Below are positions 34,435 through 43,357 of a stretch of 64,000 bases of DNA, in pieces. Positions within the stretch are counted from its first letter, which is position 1. Each line of letters begins with the position of its first letter. The notes beneath the pieces were generated by a model. That model had not been told where the DNA came from. It ran no database searches and saw nothing but the letters and a program-made list of their open reading frames with translations. The DNA lies in NCBI RefSeq assembly GCF_947500325.1, contig NZ_CANMRQ010000002.1, positions 310,001 to 374,000 on the forward strand, in the 5' to 3' direction. The translations under genes were made by a program, and so were the position numbers. Source of the DNA: an uncultured Lacinutrix sp. Lineage in GTDB: Bacteria; Bacteroidota; Bacteroidia; Flavobacteriales; Flavobacteriaceae.

Positions 34435-34889
34435 TACTTGAATTCGTTTAAGTTAATTGTTTTAGGTTTTTGAGCTTCGTGAGCATGCTCTGTTCCTGTA
34501 ACAACAGTTAAATTTCTAAAAAGAGCTGCTCCTAATTTATTTTTAGGTAACATTCCTTTTACAGACTTTTCTACTAATCTAGCTGGATCTTTTCCAAATA
34601 ATTCAGTAGCAGTTAAACTTCTTTGACCACCTGGGTAACCTGTGTGACGAATGTACGTTTTGTCATTCCACTTGTTTCCTGATAAGTTGATTTTTTCTGC
34701 GTTGATAACAATAACGTTATCTCCACAATCAACGTGTGGTGTGAAGCTTGGCTTGTGCTTTCCTCTTAAAAGTTTTGCAACTTGAGTGCACATACGCCCT
34801 AATGTTTGACCATCAGCATCAATTAAAACCCACTGCTTATCAACAGTAGCTTTATTGGCTGAAATCGTTTTGTAGCTTAGTGTATCCAC
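34434..34889 (-). CDS. rplM: 50S ribosomal protein L13
   Basis: A 151-residue L13 with [31 protein letters not shown] and the signature [22 protein letters not shown]. First gene of the rplM-rpsI-rpsB-tsf group, preceded by a consensus promoter. Confidence 0.98.
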   Translation of the reverse strand: MDTLSYKTISANKATVDKQWVLIDADGQTLGRMCTQVAKLLRGKHKPSFTPHVDCGDNVIVINAEKINLSGNKWNDKTYIRHTGYPGGQRSLTATELFGKDPARLVEKSVKGMLPKNKLGAALFRNLTVVTGTEHAHEAQKPKTINLNEFK

Positions 34890-34936
34890 AATTATTAAAT
34901 TTTATTATTAAACATTCCTCTCTCAAAAAGAGTTTG

Positions 34937-34967
34937 CAAATTTACGATTATATATTTGATTACCAAA
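34937..34967 (-). promoter_or_regulatory. Consensus promoter of the rplM operon
   Basis: On the minus strand TTTG (34964-34967), 19 bases, then TAAATTTG (34937-34944). This fits the Bacteroidetes consensus (TTTG/TAnnTTTG) exactly, including spacing. The leader would be about 40 bases and contains a small CTC-TTTTT-GAG hairpin. Confidence 0.85.
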
Positions 34968-35038
34968 TACTGTAGTAGGTTTATTTCGTTTAAAAATTGC
35001 TTACTACTTACTATAGGTGTATCCTGATTACACAAAAC

Positions 35039-35090
35039 CCTCTTAAGTCAAAAAATATAAGTGTAATCACGTTATATTTAGCTTAAGAGG
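35039..35090 (-). terminator. Hairpin downstream of the 35126 gene
   Basis: CCTCTTAAG (35039-35047) and CTTAAGAGG (35082-35090) enclose a nested inverted repeat (ATATAA/TTATAT with GTGATTACAC in the loop). On the minus strand the stem is followed by GTTTTG, a short T run, so terminator strength is moderate. Confidence 0.6.
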
Positions 35091-35125
35091 ATTCTGTTGT
35101 TTTTGTTTTTAAGCGAGAAGCTAAT

Positions 35126-36037
35126 TTATTTTTTTAGACTGTAAATAATACCACCGGTATATGTTGTAGAGTTTCCTAAATTTCTACCATCTACTGTGGT
35201 GCCAATACCTGCGTTTAAACCTATTGTATTTGTTATTGGAACAAACACATTTGCTCCAACACGAGAATAATTGACTTGAGTTTCTGGGAAGTTACCGAAG
35301 AAATTACCATTTGCAATATCTATATTATTATTTTTAGAATATTGAGAATCAAACCAAGCATCTACATATATTTTTCCTGTAGCATAACCAAGCTTTATTA
35401 AAGAGTTAATACTGTTTGGAGCATCAAAGTTTGAGCCATCTCCTACATTTAAATTGTTGTCGGCTTCACCTCTAACAGTATACCCAAAAGCTAATGTACC
35501 AAAAAAGCCAGTATTATTTTTGTAGTGCATTCCTATTTTTGCATCTATACTTGGCGCTCCATTTCCAATAGATAAAATACCATTAGGTTCGTACCCTAGA
35601 GGAAGTGATCCTCCTGCAGCTACAAAGTAAGTTGTAGAACCATTTTTTAATTCTTCTTTAAAAAGAGCATATTTTACCATAACATTTAAATCTTGCAAGT
35701 CTGATTGCTCATTTGTTCCATTGATGGGATCATCAACTCCATCACCTTCAGCAGTAATATAAGGTAAACTAACAATTGCAGTTAGTCTATCTGTAATACC
35801 ATAATTAGCATAAAAATTAAAAATGCTTTGTGTTATTTTACCATGGGCTGGAACACCATCAACTTTAGTTTTTCCTACAAAAAAACTATCAAATTGACTA
35901 TTAGAATATGATAATGAAAAGTTGGCTTCTCCTTTATTAGTAAAGAATCCATCAACCAGACCTTGGGCATTTGTTTGGGAGATTGATGTAAAATAAATTA
36001 CAGATAAAATTAGTGTGATTTTAGTTAAGTTCTTCAT
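35126..36037 (-). CDS. Outer-membrane transporter-like beta-barrel protein
   Basis: A 303-residue protein with a signal peptide (MKNLTKITLILSVIYFTSISQTNAQ). The sequence resembles the 'MetA pathway of phenol degradation' barrel family: NFYANYGITDRLTAIVSLPY, a DLQDLNVMVKYAL segment, AAGGSLPLGY and GAPSIDAKIGMHYK. It ends in GIIYSLKK rather than an aromatic residue. Likely a small-molecule channel in the outer membrane; substrate unknown. Single gene, own terminator. Confidence 0.8.
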   Translation of the reverse strand: MKNLTKITLILSVIYFTSISQTNAQGLVDGFFTNKGEANFSLSYSNSQFDSFFVGKTKVDGVPAHGKITQSIFNFYANYGITDRLTAIVSLPYITAEGDGVDDPINGTNEQSDLQDLNVMVKYALFKEELKNGSTTYFVAAGGSLPLGYEPNGILSIGNGAPSIDAKIGMHYKNNTGFFGTLAFGYTVRGEADNNLNVGDGSNFDAPNSINSLIKLGYATGKIYVDAWFDSQYSKNNNIDIANGNFFGNFPETQVNYSRVGANVFVPITNTIGLNAGIGTTVDGRNLGNSTTYTGGIIYSLKK

Positions 36038-36255
36038 GATTTTATAAAATTTTAATATTGATGATTTACGTCGCTTTTAATTAATAAAAATTACTTTTCA
36101 TTTTTGTTAAATATTTAATCTTTTGATTTTAAGTTGTTTGTTTTTTAAATCAGTTGCTTTTAAACCAACTTCTATATTTATTGATATTCTATAAGTTTTA
36201 AGAAGACTATTGAGACGATTAACCTATATATTCCAATAAAGACCCATTTTTTAAC

Positions 36256-36263
36256 TATTTTTG
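36256..36263 (+). promoter_or_regulatory. -7 promoter box of the ygiQ-like gene
   Basis: TATTTTTG matches TAnnTTTG and ends only 7 bases ahead of the ATG, so the mRNA would have a leader of two or three bases at most. Confidence 0.5.
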
Positions 36264-36270
36264 CAGTCTT

Positions 36271-38217
36271 ATGCAAGACTTAAAACTTTCAAGTTGGTTA
36301 CCTACCACTAATAAAGAGGTTAAAATACGGGGTTGGGAAGCACTAGACGTCATACTTTTTAGTGGTGATGCTTATGTTGATCATCCAACATTTGGACCAG
36401 CTGTTATTGGGCGTTTGCTAGAAAGTTTTGGTTTGCGTGTTGCTATTGTACCGCAACCTAATGTTAATGATAATCTTCAAGATTTTGTAAAATTGGGAGC
36501 GCCAAAATTATTTTTTGGTGTTACTGGTGGTTGTATGGATCCTATGATTAGCAATTATAATGCTAATAAAAAACGTCGTGACAAAGATGCGTATACACCT
36601 AATGGTGATATTGGGTTTAGACCTGATTATGCAACTTCGGTATATTCAAAAATTTTAAAAGAAAAATGGCCTGATGTTCCTGTATTGCTTGGAGGTATTG
36701 AAGCATCACTGCGTCGCGTAACGCATTACGATTATTGGAGTGATAAGCTTATGCCATCGATTTTAGAAAGCTCTAAAGCAGACATGTTGGTTTATGGTAT
36801 GGGAGAACAACCATTACGTGAAGTAGTACGTTTAATGCAAAAAGGTGTACCATTTTCAAGTATTACAACAATTAAACAAACTGCAGTTCTTTTAAATAAA
36901 GAGGCTAAAATTCCTAAAAATAGTAATTGGGAAGATGTTGAAATTGCTTCGCATGAGATTTGTTTAAAGGATAAGAAAAAGTATGCGTCTAATTTTAAGA
37001 TTATAGAACAAGAATCTAACAAGTTAAAAGCAAGGCGTATTTTTCAAAAAGTAGGTAATAAAACATTGATGATTAATCCGCCATATCCAACCATGACGGA
37101 AGAAGAAATTGATGCTTCTTTTGAGTTGCCATATACGCGATTACCGCATCCAAAATACAATAAGCGAGGGCCAATTCCTGCTTACGAGATGATTAAGACA
37201 TCTATAAATATTCATCGTGGTTGTTTTGGTGGTTGTAGCTTTTGTACCATTTCTGCACATCAAGGAAAATTTATAGCAAGTCGTAGTAAAGAATCTATAT
37301 TAAGAGAAGTTGATAAAGTTGCTAATATGCCAGATTTTAAAGGCTATTTAAGTGATATTGGTGGGCCAAGTGCTAATATGTATCAAATGAAAGGTAAAGT
37401 ACAGTCTATATGCGATAAGTGTGTTGCGCCAAGTTGTATTTCGCCAGTAATATGCAGTAATTTAGATACGTCTCACAAACCATTAACGGAATTGTATCAA
37501 GCAGTAGATAGTCACCCAAAGGTTAAAAAATCGTTTATAGGTTCTGGTATTCGTCATGATATGTTAGTGCCAGAATTTAATAAAAATGCAGATCCAAAAG
37601 AGTTAGACGATTATACTGAAGAAGTCATGACTAAGCACGTTTCCGGTCGACTTAAAGTAGCGCCAGAACATACTAGTGATCCTGTTTTAAAATTGATGCG
37701 TAAACCATCGTTTACTTATTTTCATAAGTTTAAAGAACGTTTTGATAAGATTAATGTAAAGAAGAATTTAAAGCTACAATTGATTCCTTATTTTATATCT
37801 AATCATCCAGCATGTGAGCAAGAAGACATGGCAAACCTAGCTGCCGAAACCAAAGACATGGGATTCCAGTTAGAGCAAGTGCAAGGGTTTACGCCAACGC
37901 CTATGACGGTTGCTACTGTTATTTACTATAGTGGTTATCATCCTTACACACTTAAAAAAGTAAATACGCCAAAAACGCGTAAGGAGAAAGACGAACAACA
38001 CCGTTTTTTCTTTTGGTATAAAGATGAAAACAAAGCTTGGATAAAAAAGACCTTGAATAAATTAGGTCGTCAAGATTTATTAAAAGTATTATTACCAGAA
38101 AAAAACGAAAAATGGCGTAAAAACAAACCTAATGGAGAAGCTAAAAACACTTTTAATGATGCTGTGCCTTTTAACCAACGCAAGGATAAAGCTAAGTTTA
38201 GAAAGAAAAGACGATAG
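36271..38217 (+). CDS. YgiQ family radical SAM protein
   Basis: A 648-residue radical SAM enzyme of the YgiQ family (UPF0313). The N-terminal region (about 20-190) is B12-binding-like (DVILFSGDAYVDHPTFGPAVIGRLLE). The [4Fe-4S] cluster motif CFGGCSFC uses C318, C322 and C325. A second Cys group, CDKCVAPSC near residue 385, could hold another cluster or metal. The tail is strongly basic (KNEKWRKNKPNGE... KFRKKRR). The reaction of YgiQ is not established. It is a single gene with a box just upstream of the ATG. Confidence 0.93.
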   Translation: MQDLKLSSWLPTTNKEVKIRGWEALDVILFSGDAYVDHPTFGPAVIGRLLESFGLRVAIVPQPNVNDNLQDFVKLGAPKLFFGVTGGCMDPMISNYNANKKRRDKDAYTPNGDIGFRPDYATSVYSKILKEKWPDVPVLLGGIEASLRRVTHYDYWSDKLMPSILESSKADMLVYGMGEQPLREVVRLMQKGVPFSSITTIKQTAVLLNKEAKIPKNSNWEDVEIASHEICLKDKKKYASNFKIIEQESNKLKARRIFQKVGNKTLMINPPYPTMTEEEIDASFELPYTRLPHPKYNKRGPIPAYEMIKTSINIHRGCFGGCSFCTISAHQGKFIASRSKESILREVDKVANMPDFKGYLSDIGGPSANMYQMKGKVQSICDKCVAPSCISPVICSNLDTSHKPLTELYQAVDSHPKVKKSFIGSGIRHDMLVPEFNKNADPKELDDYTEEVMTKHVSGRLKVAPEHTSDPVLKLMRKPSFTYFHKFKERFDKINVKKNLKLQLIPYFISNHPACEQEDMANLAAETKDMGFQLEQVQGFTPTPMTVATVIYYSGYHPYTLKKVNTPKTRKEKDEQHRFFFWYKDENKAWIKKTLNKLGRQDLLKVLLPEKNEKWRKNKPNGEAKNTFNDAVPFNQRKDKAKFRKKRR

Positions 38218-38522
38218 TTAGCTTTATAATTTTTTTGATGGCATCATTTGACTTCTACTATAATATTACCTCAGTATTATATCTGTAAATGGGTTTAAAA
38301 AAAGTATCTTTGTTATAATATTATTTATCTGTTGATATTAATTATTCTTTCGCACGACTTCAGCGAAATCTTAGGCTTATTTCTTAAGTCTCTTTTTTGA
38401 TTAATTTAAACTCTAGTGAGCAACTTAATGCCTGATTGCTAGTCAATAACTATAATAGTGATTTTAATCTTGAGCCTTGCGAACCTCATTACTCTGCAAT
38501 TCGTCTCCATTCAAAATAAACG
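38218..38522 (+). other. 305-base intergenic interval with a consensus promoter
   Basis: No coding frame is supported. It holds a good promoter (38282-38312) and, downstream, a possible terminator-like stem (GGCTTA/TAAGTC near 38373-38389) followed by TCTTTTTTG. It could encode a short RNA or be a ~200-base leader of the methyltransferase gene. Confidence 0.5.
38282..38312 (+). promoter_or_regulatory. Promoter upstream of the methyltransferase gene
   Basis: TCTG (38282-38285), 19 bases, then TATCTTTG (38305-38312): an exact -7 match with the commonest Bacteroidetes form and a one-mismatch -33. Transcription should start near 38318, about 200 bases ahead of the next ATG. Confidence 0.6.
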
Positions 38523-39590
38523 ATGATAAAAGATATAAGTGTAAACAAACCAGAACCTTTTTTTCCAAAACAGCCATTAGTGCAATTTAATAGATTGATA
38601 AATATAAATCGTTCGATTAAAGGATTGGAAGCTGGCAAAGCTATACTTATAACAGAGTTTTATAGTAACGGTTTAGTTTTACTTAGCGAGTTACAGAAGT
38701 ATATTAAGAAAACGATGCCTAGCGAGACGTTTCAAGAACAGCGTGAGTATCGTTCTACATATCAAAAACTATCAAATCTAATTTATATACAAGTTGTAGA
38801 TCATAAATTAACAGTAAAAAAAGCACCTTTTATTGGTTGGTTAAAGAAACTCTATCCCGGAACTAGCGATTTTTTATTGCCTTTTCCTCAAGTGCAAGGG
38901 TTGAATAGTGCATGGCAATGGTACCAAAACGGTATTTTAATTCCTGTATTGCGAAACAAACTCCATCCGTATTACGGCGTTTATTTTCCTACTCGTTTTG
39001 ATCATTTAATACTTTTAGACAACTGGTTGAAACGGTATAAAGGATCTAAAAAGTCTGCAATAGATGTTGGAATAGGAAGTGGTGTATTAGCATTTCAAAT
39101 GATAAAGCATGGTTTTCAAAAGGTTTTTGGAACAGATACAAACCCAAATGCCATTGTTGGGTTAACAGAATATATGGGAGGCACAAAACTATCTAGAAAA
39201 ATCCAACTCGATTTTGCACCTCTTTTTGGTCAATGGGAAAAGCAGACTGAACTCATTGTTTTTAATCCGCCGTGGTTGCCTGCATCTCAAGAACTTGATA
39301 AAAATGACCAAGCTATTTACTACAATGAAACTCTGTTTTTAGATTTTTTTACTGAAGCTAAAAAAAGACTGTTGCCAGAAGGGAAGCTTGTTATTATATT
39401 CTCTAATTTGGCTCAAATTACTGATGTTACAAAAGAGCATCCTATAGAGAACGAACTAGCAAATGGTGGAAGGTTTAAATTAGATACTTGTTTAAGAAAA
39501 AAAGTGAAAGGAGCTTCAAGTAAAACAAAGCGTGAGCAAAATAGGCGTTCTAAGGAAGAAGTAGAACTTTGGGTTTTGGTTAATGAATGA
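38523..39590 (+). CDS. Class I SAM-dependent methyltransferase
   Basis: A 355-residue protein. An N-terminal part of about 160 residues is not recognised. The C-terminal Rossmann methyltransferase (about 165-350) has motif I DVGIGSGVLAF and the catalytic motif IV NPPW, typical of HemK/RlmG-type N-methyltransferases acting on amide or amino nitrogens of protein or rRNA. The tail is basic (KKVKGASSKTKREQNRRSK), which would suit an RNA or ribosome substrate. The exact target is unknown. Confidence 0.85.
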   Translation: MIKDISVNKPEPFFPKQPLVQFNRLININRSIKGLEAGKAILITEFYSNGLVLLSELQKYIKKTMPSETFQEQREYRSTYQKLSNLIYIQVVDHKLTVKKAPFIGWLKKLYPGTSDFLLPFPQVQGLNSAWQWYQNGILIPVLRNKLHPYYGVYFPTRFDHLILLDNWLKRYKGSKKSAIDVGIGSGVLAFQMIKHGFQKVFGTDTNPNAIVGLTEYMGGTKLSRKIQLDFAPLFGQWEKQTELIVFNPPWLPASQELDKNDQAIYYNETLFLDFFTEAKKRLLPEGKLVIIFSNLAQITDVTKEHPIENELANGGRFKLDTCLRKKVKGASSKTKREQNRRSKEEVELWVLVNE

Positions 39591-39899
39591 TATTTTAAAC
39601 AGCTTCGTTTGTTACAAGCTATTTAAGGGATAAATTAATATCTAAAAACTATAGAGCTAAGGTTCTTTAATTCATAACTCAAGAATAGTTTTTAATTCAA
39701 ATCAATTCTCAGGAATTTCATTAATAGAGAGGAAAGAAACGGTTTAATTATTTATCTAATTCGTCTTCAAAATAATACGAGCCATTATAATTTCTAGAGA
39801 CCTATTCATTTAAAAGCATTTTAAGTAAAATGAACTTTGGAATCGTTTTTGTAAATAACTTAAAGACAATAATTAATTTGTTATTTAAGTTATTAGAAT
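39591..39899. other. 309-base intergenic interval, nothing clear
   Basis: I see no gene, repeat or hairpin of note. On the minus strand a 17-codon fragment SRNYNGSYYFEDELDK ending in a stop near 39750 looks protein-like but is cut off by a stop just upstream, so it is at most a relic. Confidence 0.5.
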
Positions 39900-41069
39900 A
39901 TGCGAGTATTATTAACCATTATATTTTTACTAACTACTATAGTTTCATCTGGGCAGTTAAAACCTGGTTTTAATACCAATGAAGCTAAACAGACGATTGC
40001 ACTTTGTAATAGCTTTAATTTTTTAAAGCAATTTGGTTCGACTAGTAGTATAATTCCTGAAAACTTTAATTTAAGTTATACTTCCGATATTTTAAGTATG
40101 GATAATAAATTTCAGGTATATGAAAATGGAGAGATAGGCATTATTAATTATAGAGGTTCTACAAATAAAATTATTAGTTGGGTTGAGAATTGTTATTCTG
40201 CTATGATTCCTGCAAAAGGAAAAATTAGTTTAGATGGAGAAAAAAAAGACTATGCTTTTTCAAAAAATAAAGCAGCAGCAGTTCATGCTGGCTATGGATT
40301 GACTATAGTTATTTTGTCTCAGGAAATAAAAGAACAAATAAAGATATTAAACACTAAAGGTATTTATAATATTATTTTAACTGGGCATAGTCAAGGAGCA
40401 GCTTTAGCTACTTTAACTCGAGCTTATTTGGAAAATTTGCCAAAATATGAGTTGTCTTCAAAAAATGTATATAAAACTTATGCTTATGCTCAACCTATGT
40501 CTGGTAACAAAGAATTCTCAGAAGATTATAATAAAAGATTTAGTAAAAAAGGCACAAGTTACTCTATAATAAACCCCAAAGATCCAGTGCCATATATGCC
40601 ATTTAATTATGAAGAAGATAAACTAATTACTAAGGATAAGATTAAAGGTTGGTTATTTGGTGGAAAAGAATTCAAAGTTAAGAAGCTAGGTAAAGATGCA
40701 TTTATAAGATTGTTTGAAAGCGGTCTAACAAGTTATGTGAAAAATAGTAATACACTTCTAAATAAAATTCTAGGATTGAAGTTTGGGAAAATAGAAATGC
40801 CTTCTTTTGTTAATGATATTAATTATTATCCTACAGGAAAACTTAAAGAAATACAAGCTTTTAAATATCCAGATATTGAAGTGGATGTTAATGGTTTAAC
40901 GGAAAAAGAACTTGAGGGTTTTAAATATGGAAGAGATGGGAAATGGTATAAGAAAGAAACTAGATTTTTTCAACATAGTGCTTATAATTACTATGTTGGA
41001 GTCCTGAAAAAATGGGATAAAATTTCTTTTGATAACTTGGATATGACTTATCTCGTTTCCGACTTATAA
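39900..41069 (+). CDS. Secreted class 3 lipase family protein
   Basis: A 389-residue protein with a signal peptide (MRVLLTIIFLLTTIVSSGQ). The alpha/beta-hydrolase lipase signature is GHSQG with the nucleophile S164, preceded by IYNIILTGHS; the Asp is probably in NPKDPVPYMPF, and the late His in FFQHSAYNYY is a good candidate for the third member. RGSTN near residue 85 is the oxyanion loop-type stretch of the class 3 family. Secreted or periplasmic lipid or ester hydrolase, substrate unknown. It is a lone gene. Confidence 0.88.
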   Translation: MRVLLTIIFLLTTIVSSGQLKPGFNTNEAKQTIALCNSFNFLKQFGSTSSIIPENFNLSYTSDILSMDNKFQVYENGEIGIINYRGSTNKIISWVENCYSAMIPAKGKISLDGEKKDYAFSKNKAAAVHAGYGLTIVILSQEIKEQIKILNTKGIYNIILTGHSQGAALATLTRAYLENLPKYELSSKNVYKTYAYAQPMSGNKEFSEDYNKRFSKKGTSYSIINPKDPVPYMPFNYEEDKLITKDKIKGWLFGGKEFKVKKLGKDAFIRLFESGLTSYVKNSNTLLNKILGLKFGKIEMPSFVNDINYYPTGKLKEIQAFKYPDIEVDVNGLTEKELEGFKYGRDGKWYKKETRFFQHSAYNYYVGVLKKWDKISFDNLDMTYLVSDL

Positions 41070-41082
41070 TTGATTTTTTATA

Positions 41083-43347
41083 CTACTTATTGTAATAATC
41101 TTCCAAAATAGAATCAATTGCTTTAACTACTATATTGGCGTCAGTTTTTGAAAAACATAATGGTGGTTTTGTTTTAATAACACTATCATTTGGACCATCT
41201 GTGCTAATAAGAATAAAACGATTTCTTAATTCGTTTTTAATGTAATGCGCTAATTTTGGATTAGGTTCTATAGAATTTTCTTTTACTATTTCTATACCAA
41301 TAAATAAACCAGAACCTCTAACATCTCCAATACAGCTATACTTTTCTTTTAGTATTTTAAATAATGATTGGTAGTAATCGCCTACTAGTTTTGCATTTTG
41401 TTGTAGTTTGTTTTTCTCAATTTCTTTTAAAACAGTTAAAGCTATTTTGCATGATACCGGATTTCCACCAAAAGAACTAAAAAATTCAACCCCTTTACTA
41501 AAAGAATTAGCTATTGCTTTAGTGGTTACCACAGCACCCATTGGATGACCATTAGCAATTGGTTTTCCTAAAATAACTATATCTGGAATAACACCTTGTG
41601 CTTCATACCCCCAAAAGTAATCGCCTAAACGTCCAAAACCTGTTTGTACTTCATCGCTAATACAAAGGCCGCCTTGTTTTCTAATTGCGGGGTATATTTT
41701 TTTTAAATAGCCTTTTGCAAGTGGTACTTGTCCGCCACAACCAACAATTGGTTCTGTTATAAAAGCAGAAATGGGAGTTTCACTTTTTTCAATTTGTATG
41801 ATAGCATCATTTGCATAAGATTCTCCTGCAGATCCATCATTATTTGTATGTATTCCTCTGTAAGTGTCTGGAATTACTGTTTTAATAATATGATTTTTTT
41901 GACCTTGCCCTTTTTTATTATTGTATTTATAATGACTAATATCTATTGAAGCTTGTGTGTTACCATGATAGCCATGTTCCATGACCATTATGGTGTCATG
42001 TTTTGTATGAGCATGTGCAAGTCTAATAGCTAAATCACTAGCTGCACTTCCAGAATTAACAAAAAAAACAGTGTCTAAAGGTTCGGGGAATTTAGATAAT
42101 AAAGCCTCTGCATATTCAGGGAAAGCATCAAATAAATACCTGGTATTAGTATTTAATGTTGCTATTTGCTGTGTCGCAATAGTTGTGATTTCTGGATGCG
42201 AATGTCCAATATGTGGAATGTTATTATAGGCATCTAAGTAAGTGTTTCCATAAGCATCATACATGTATTGGAATGCCGATTTAGTCATGTATATTGGGTT
42301 ATCATAACTTAATGATAAATTAGGGCTCGAAATCTGAAGCCTTTTTTTTATTACATTATCAATAGCTTTTGGTGTTTCAATGGCAAAATTGGCAGCTTTG
42401 CGAAATTCATTTTTAGCTTTTATCGGATTTATTTTTATCCAATTGTAAAGCATTTTCAATGCATTTTTTTCACTAACGGATGCATAACTGTTTTTAGGAT
42501 CTGATTTTTTTGCATGCGCTGAATTACATAGACTTGTACATAATCGTCCTGCAATTAGATAATATAAAATGTCTAATTCTTTTTCCTCGAGAGGAAGTGT
42601 TTTGTGATATCCTTTTATTAGATATATAGCCCATTCTAAAGGATTGTCTTTGTCGTAACAAGCATATGTTATAGCTATAGCGAGTTCATTAATTAATGGA
42701 GAATGAGCTAAATCACCAAAGTCTATAAGTCCAGAAATAGTACCGTTTTTTATTAAAACGTTCCATTCGTTAATGTCATTATGAATAATGGATTTTCTTA
42801 ATCCAGCTAAAAAAGGAGTTACATTTAATTGGTATTGTTGAAAAAAATACAAGACTAAATTTCTATTTCCCTTGTCTGGAATGTCTTCAATATATTTTTT
42901 ATTGAGCTCTAAGTATTGCAAGTCCCATTCCCATTGCCTTGCTTTTAAAACATAGTTATTTAATTTTAAAAGCTGAAGATCCATTTTAGCAGTAAAAGCT
43001 CCAATAGATTCCATTAAATTATTTGTGTGTTTGATATCTCCTAAAAATGAACCATCTAAAAAAGTGAGTAATCTACAGATGGTTTTAGTGTTGTTTATGT
43101 CAACTATTTTTAGAAAGCTACCGTCTTTAAAAGCTATTGGTTGAGGAAAAGTATTATTGTTTTCAAATGCATTTAATATGCTATTCTCGGCTTCAACTAA
43201 CGCTAGAATATCTTCTGAAAAGAGGTATGTTTTAAAGATAAATTTATCGTTATTGGTTTTTAGTAGATAATTTACATTATCGTAACCATTTAGTTTTTTT
43301 AACTCTACGATATCAAAGGGAAACCAATCTTTAATTATACTAATCAT
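41083..43347 (-). CDS. Fused APH-family kinase and class III aminotransferase-fold enzyme
   Basis: A 754-residue fusion. Residues 1-320 are an aminoglycoside-phosphotransferase/choline-kinase fold: IIHNDINEWNVLI carries H189, D191 and N196, and GLIDFGDLAHS the metal-binding D209. Residues 330-754 are a class III PLP enzyme: HGYHGNTQASID, CISDEVQTGFGRLGDYFWGYE with D565, and PLP lysine K595 in ILGKPIANG. In animals, hydroxylysine kinase is an APH-fold protein and its partner AGXT2L2, like the ethanolamine-phosphate phospho-lyase AGXT2L1, is a class III PLP enzyme. A phosphorylate-then-eliminate route for an amino alcohol is therefore a reasonable inference. Larger relatives carry an extra M23 peptidase part that is absent here. 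Confidence 0.9.
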   Translation of the reverse strand: MISIIKDWFPFDIVELKKLNGYDNVNYLLKTNNDKFIFKTYLFSEDILALVEAENSILNAFENNNTFPQPIAFKDGSFLKIVDINNTKTICRLLTFLDGSFLGDIKHTNNLMESIGAFTAKMDLQLLKLNNYVLKARQWEWDLQYLELNKKYIEDIPDKGNRNLVLYFFQQYQLNVTPFLAGLRKSIIHNDINEWNVLIKNGTISGLIDFGDLAHSPLINELAIAITYACYDKDNPLEWAIYLIKGYHKTLPLEEKELDILYYLIAGRLCTSLCNSAHAKKSDPKNSYASVSEKNALKMLYNWIKINPIKAKNEFRKAANFAIETPKAIDNVIKKRLQISSPNLSLSYDNPIYMTKSAFQYMYDAYGNTYLDAYNNIPHIGHSHPEITTIATQQIATLNTNTRYLFDAFPEYAEALLSKFPEPLDTVFFVNSGSAASDLAIRLAHAHTKHDTIMVMEHGYHGNTQASIDISHYKYNNKKGQGQKNHIIKTVIPDTYRGIHTNNDGSAGESYANDAIIQIEKSETPISAFITEPIVGCGGQVPLAKGYLKKIYPAIRKQGGLCISDEVQTGFGRLGDYFWGYEAQGVIPDIVILGKPIANGHPMGAVVTTKAIANSFSKGVEFFSSFGGNPVSCKIALTVLKEIEKNKLQQNAKLVGDYYQSLFKILKEKYSCIGDVRGSGLFIGIEIVKENSIEPNPKLAHYIKNELRNRFILISTDGPNDSVIKTKPPLCFSKTDANIVVKAIDSILEDYYNK

Positions 43348-43357
43348 TATTATATTT

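Noticed and set aside
39740-39810. Protein-like fragment SRNYNGSYYFEDELDK on the minus strand
   Set aside because: Seventeen codons with a stop directly upstream; could be a relic but cannot be called a gene or pseudogene without homology.
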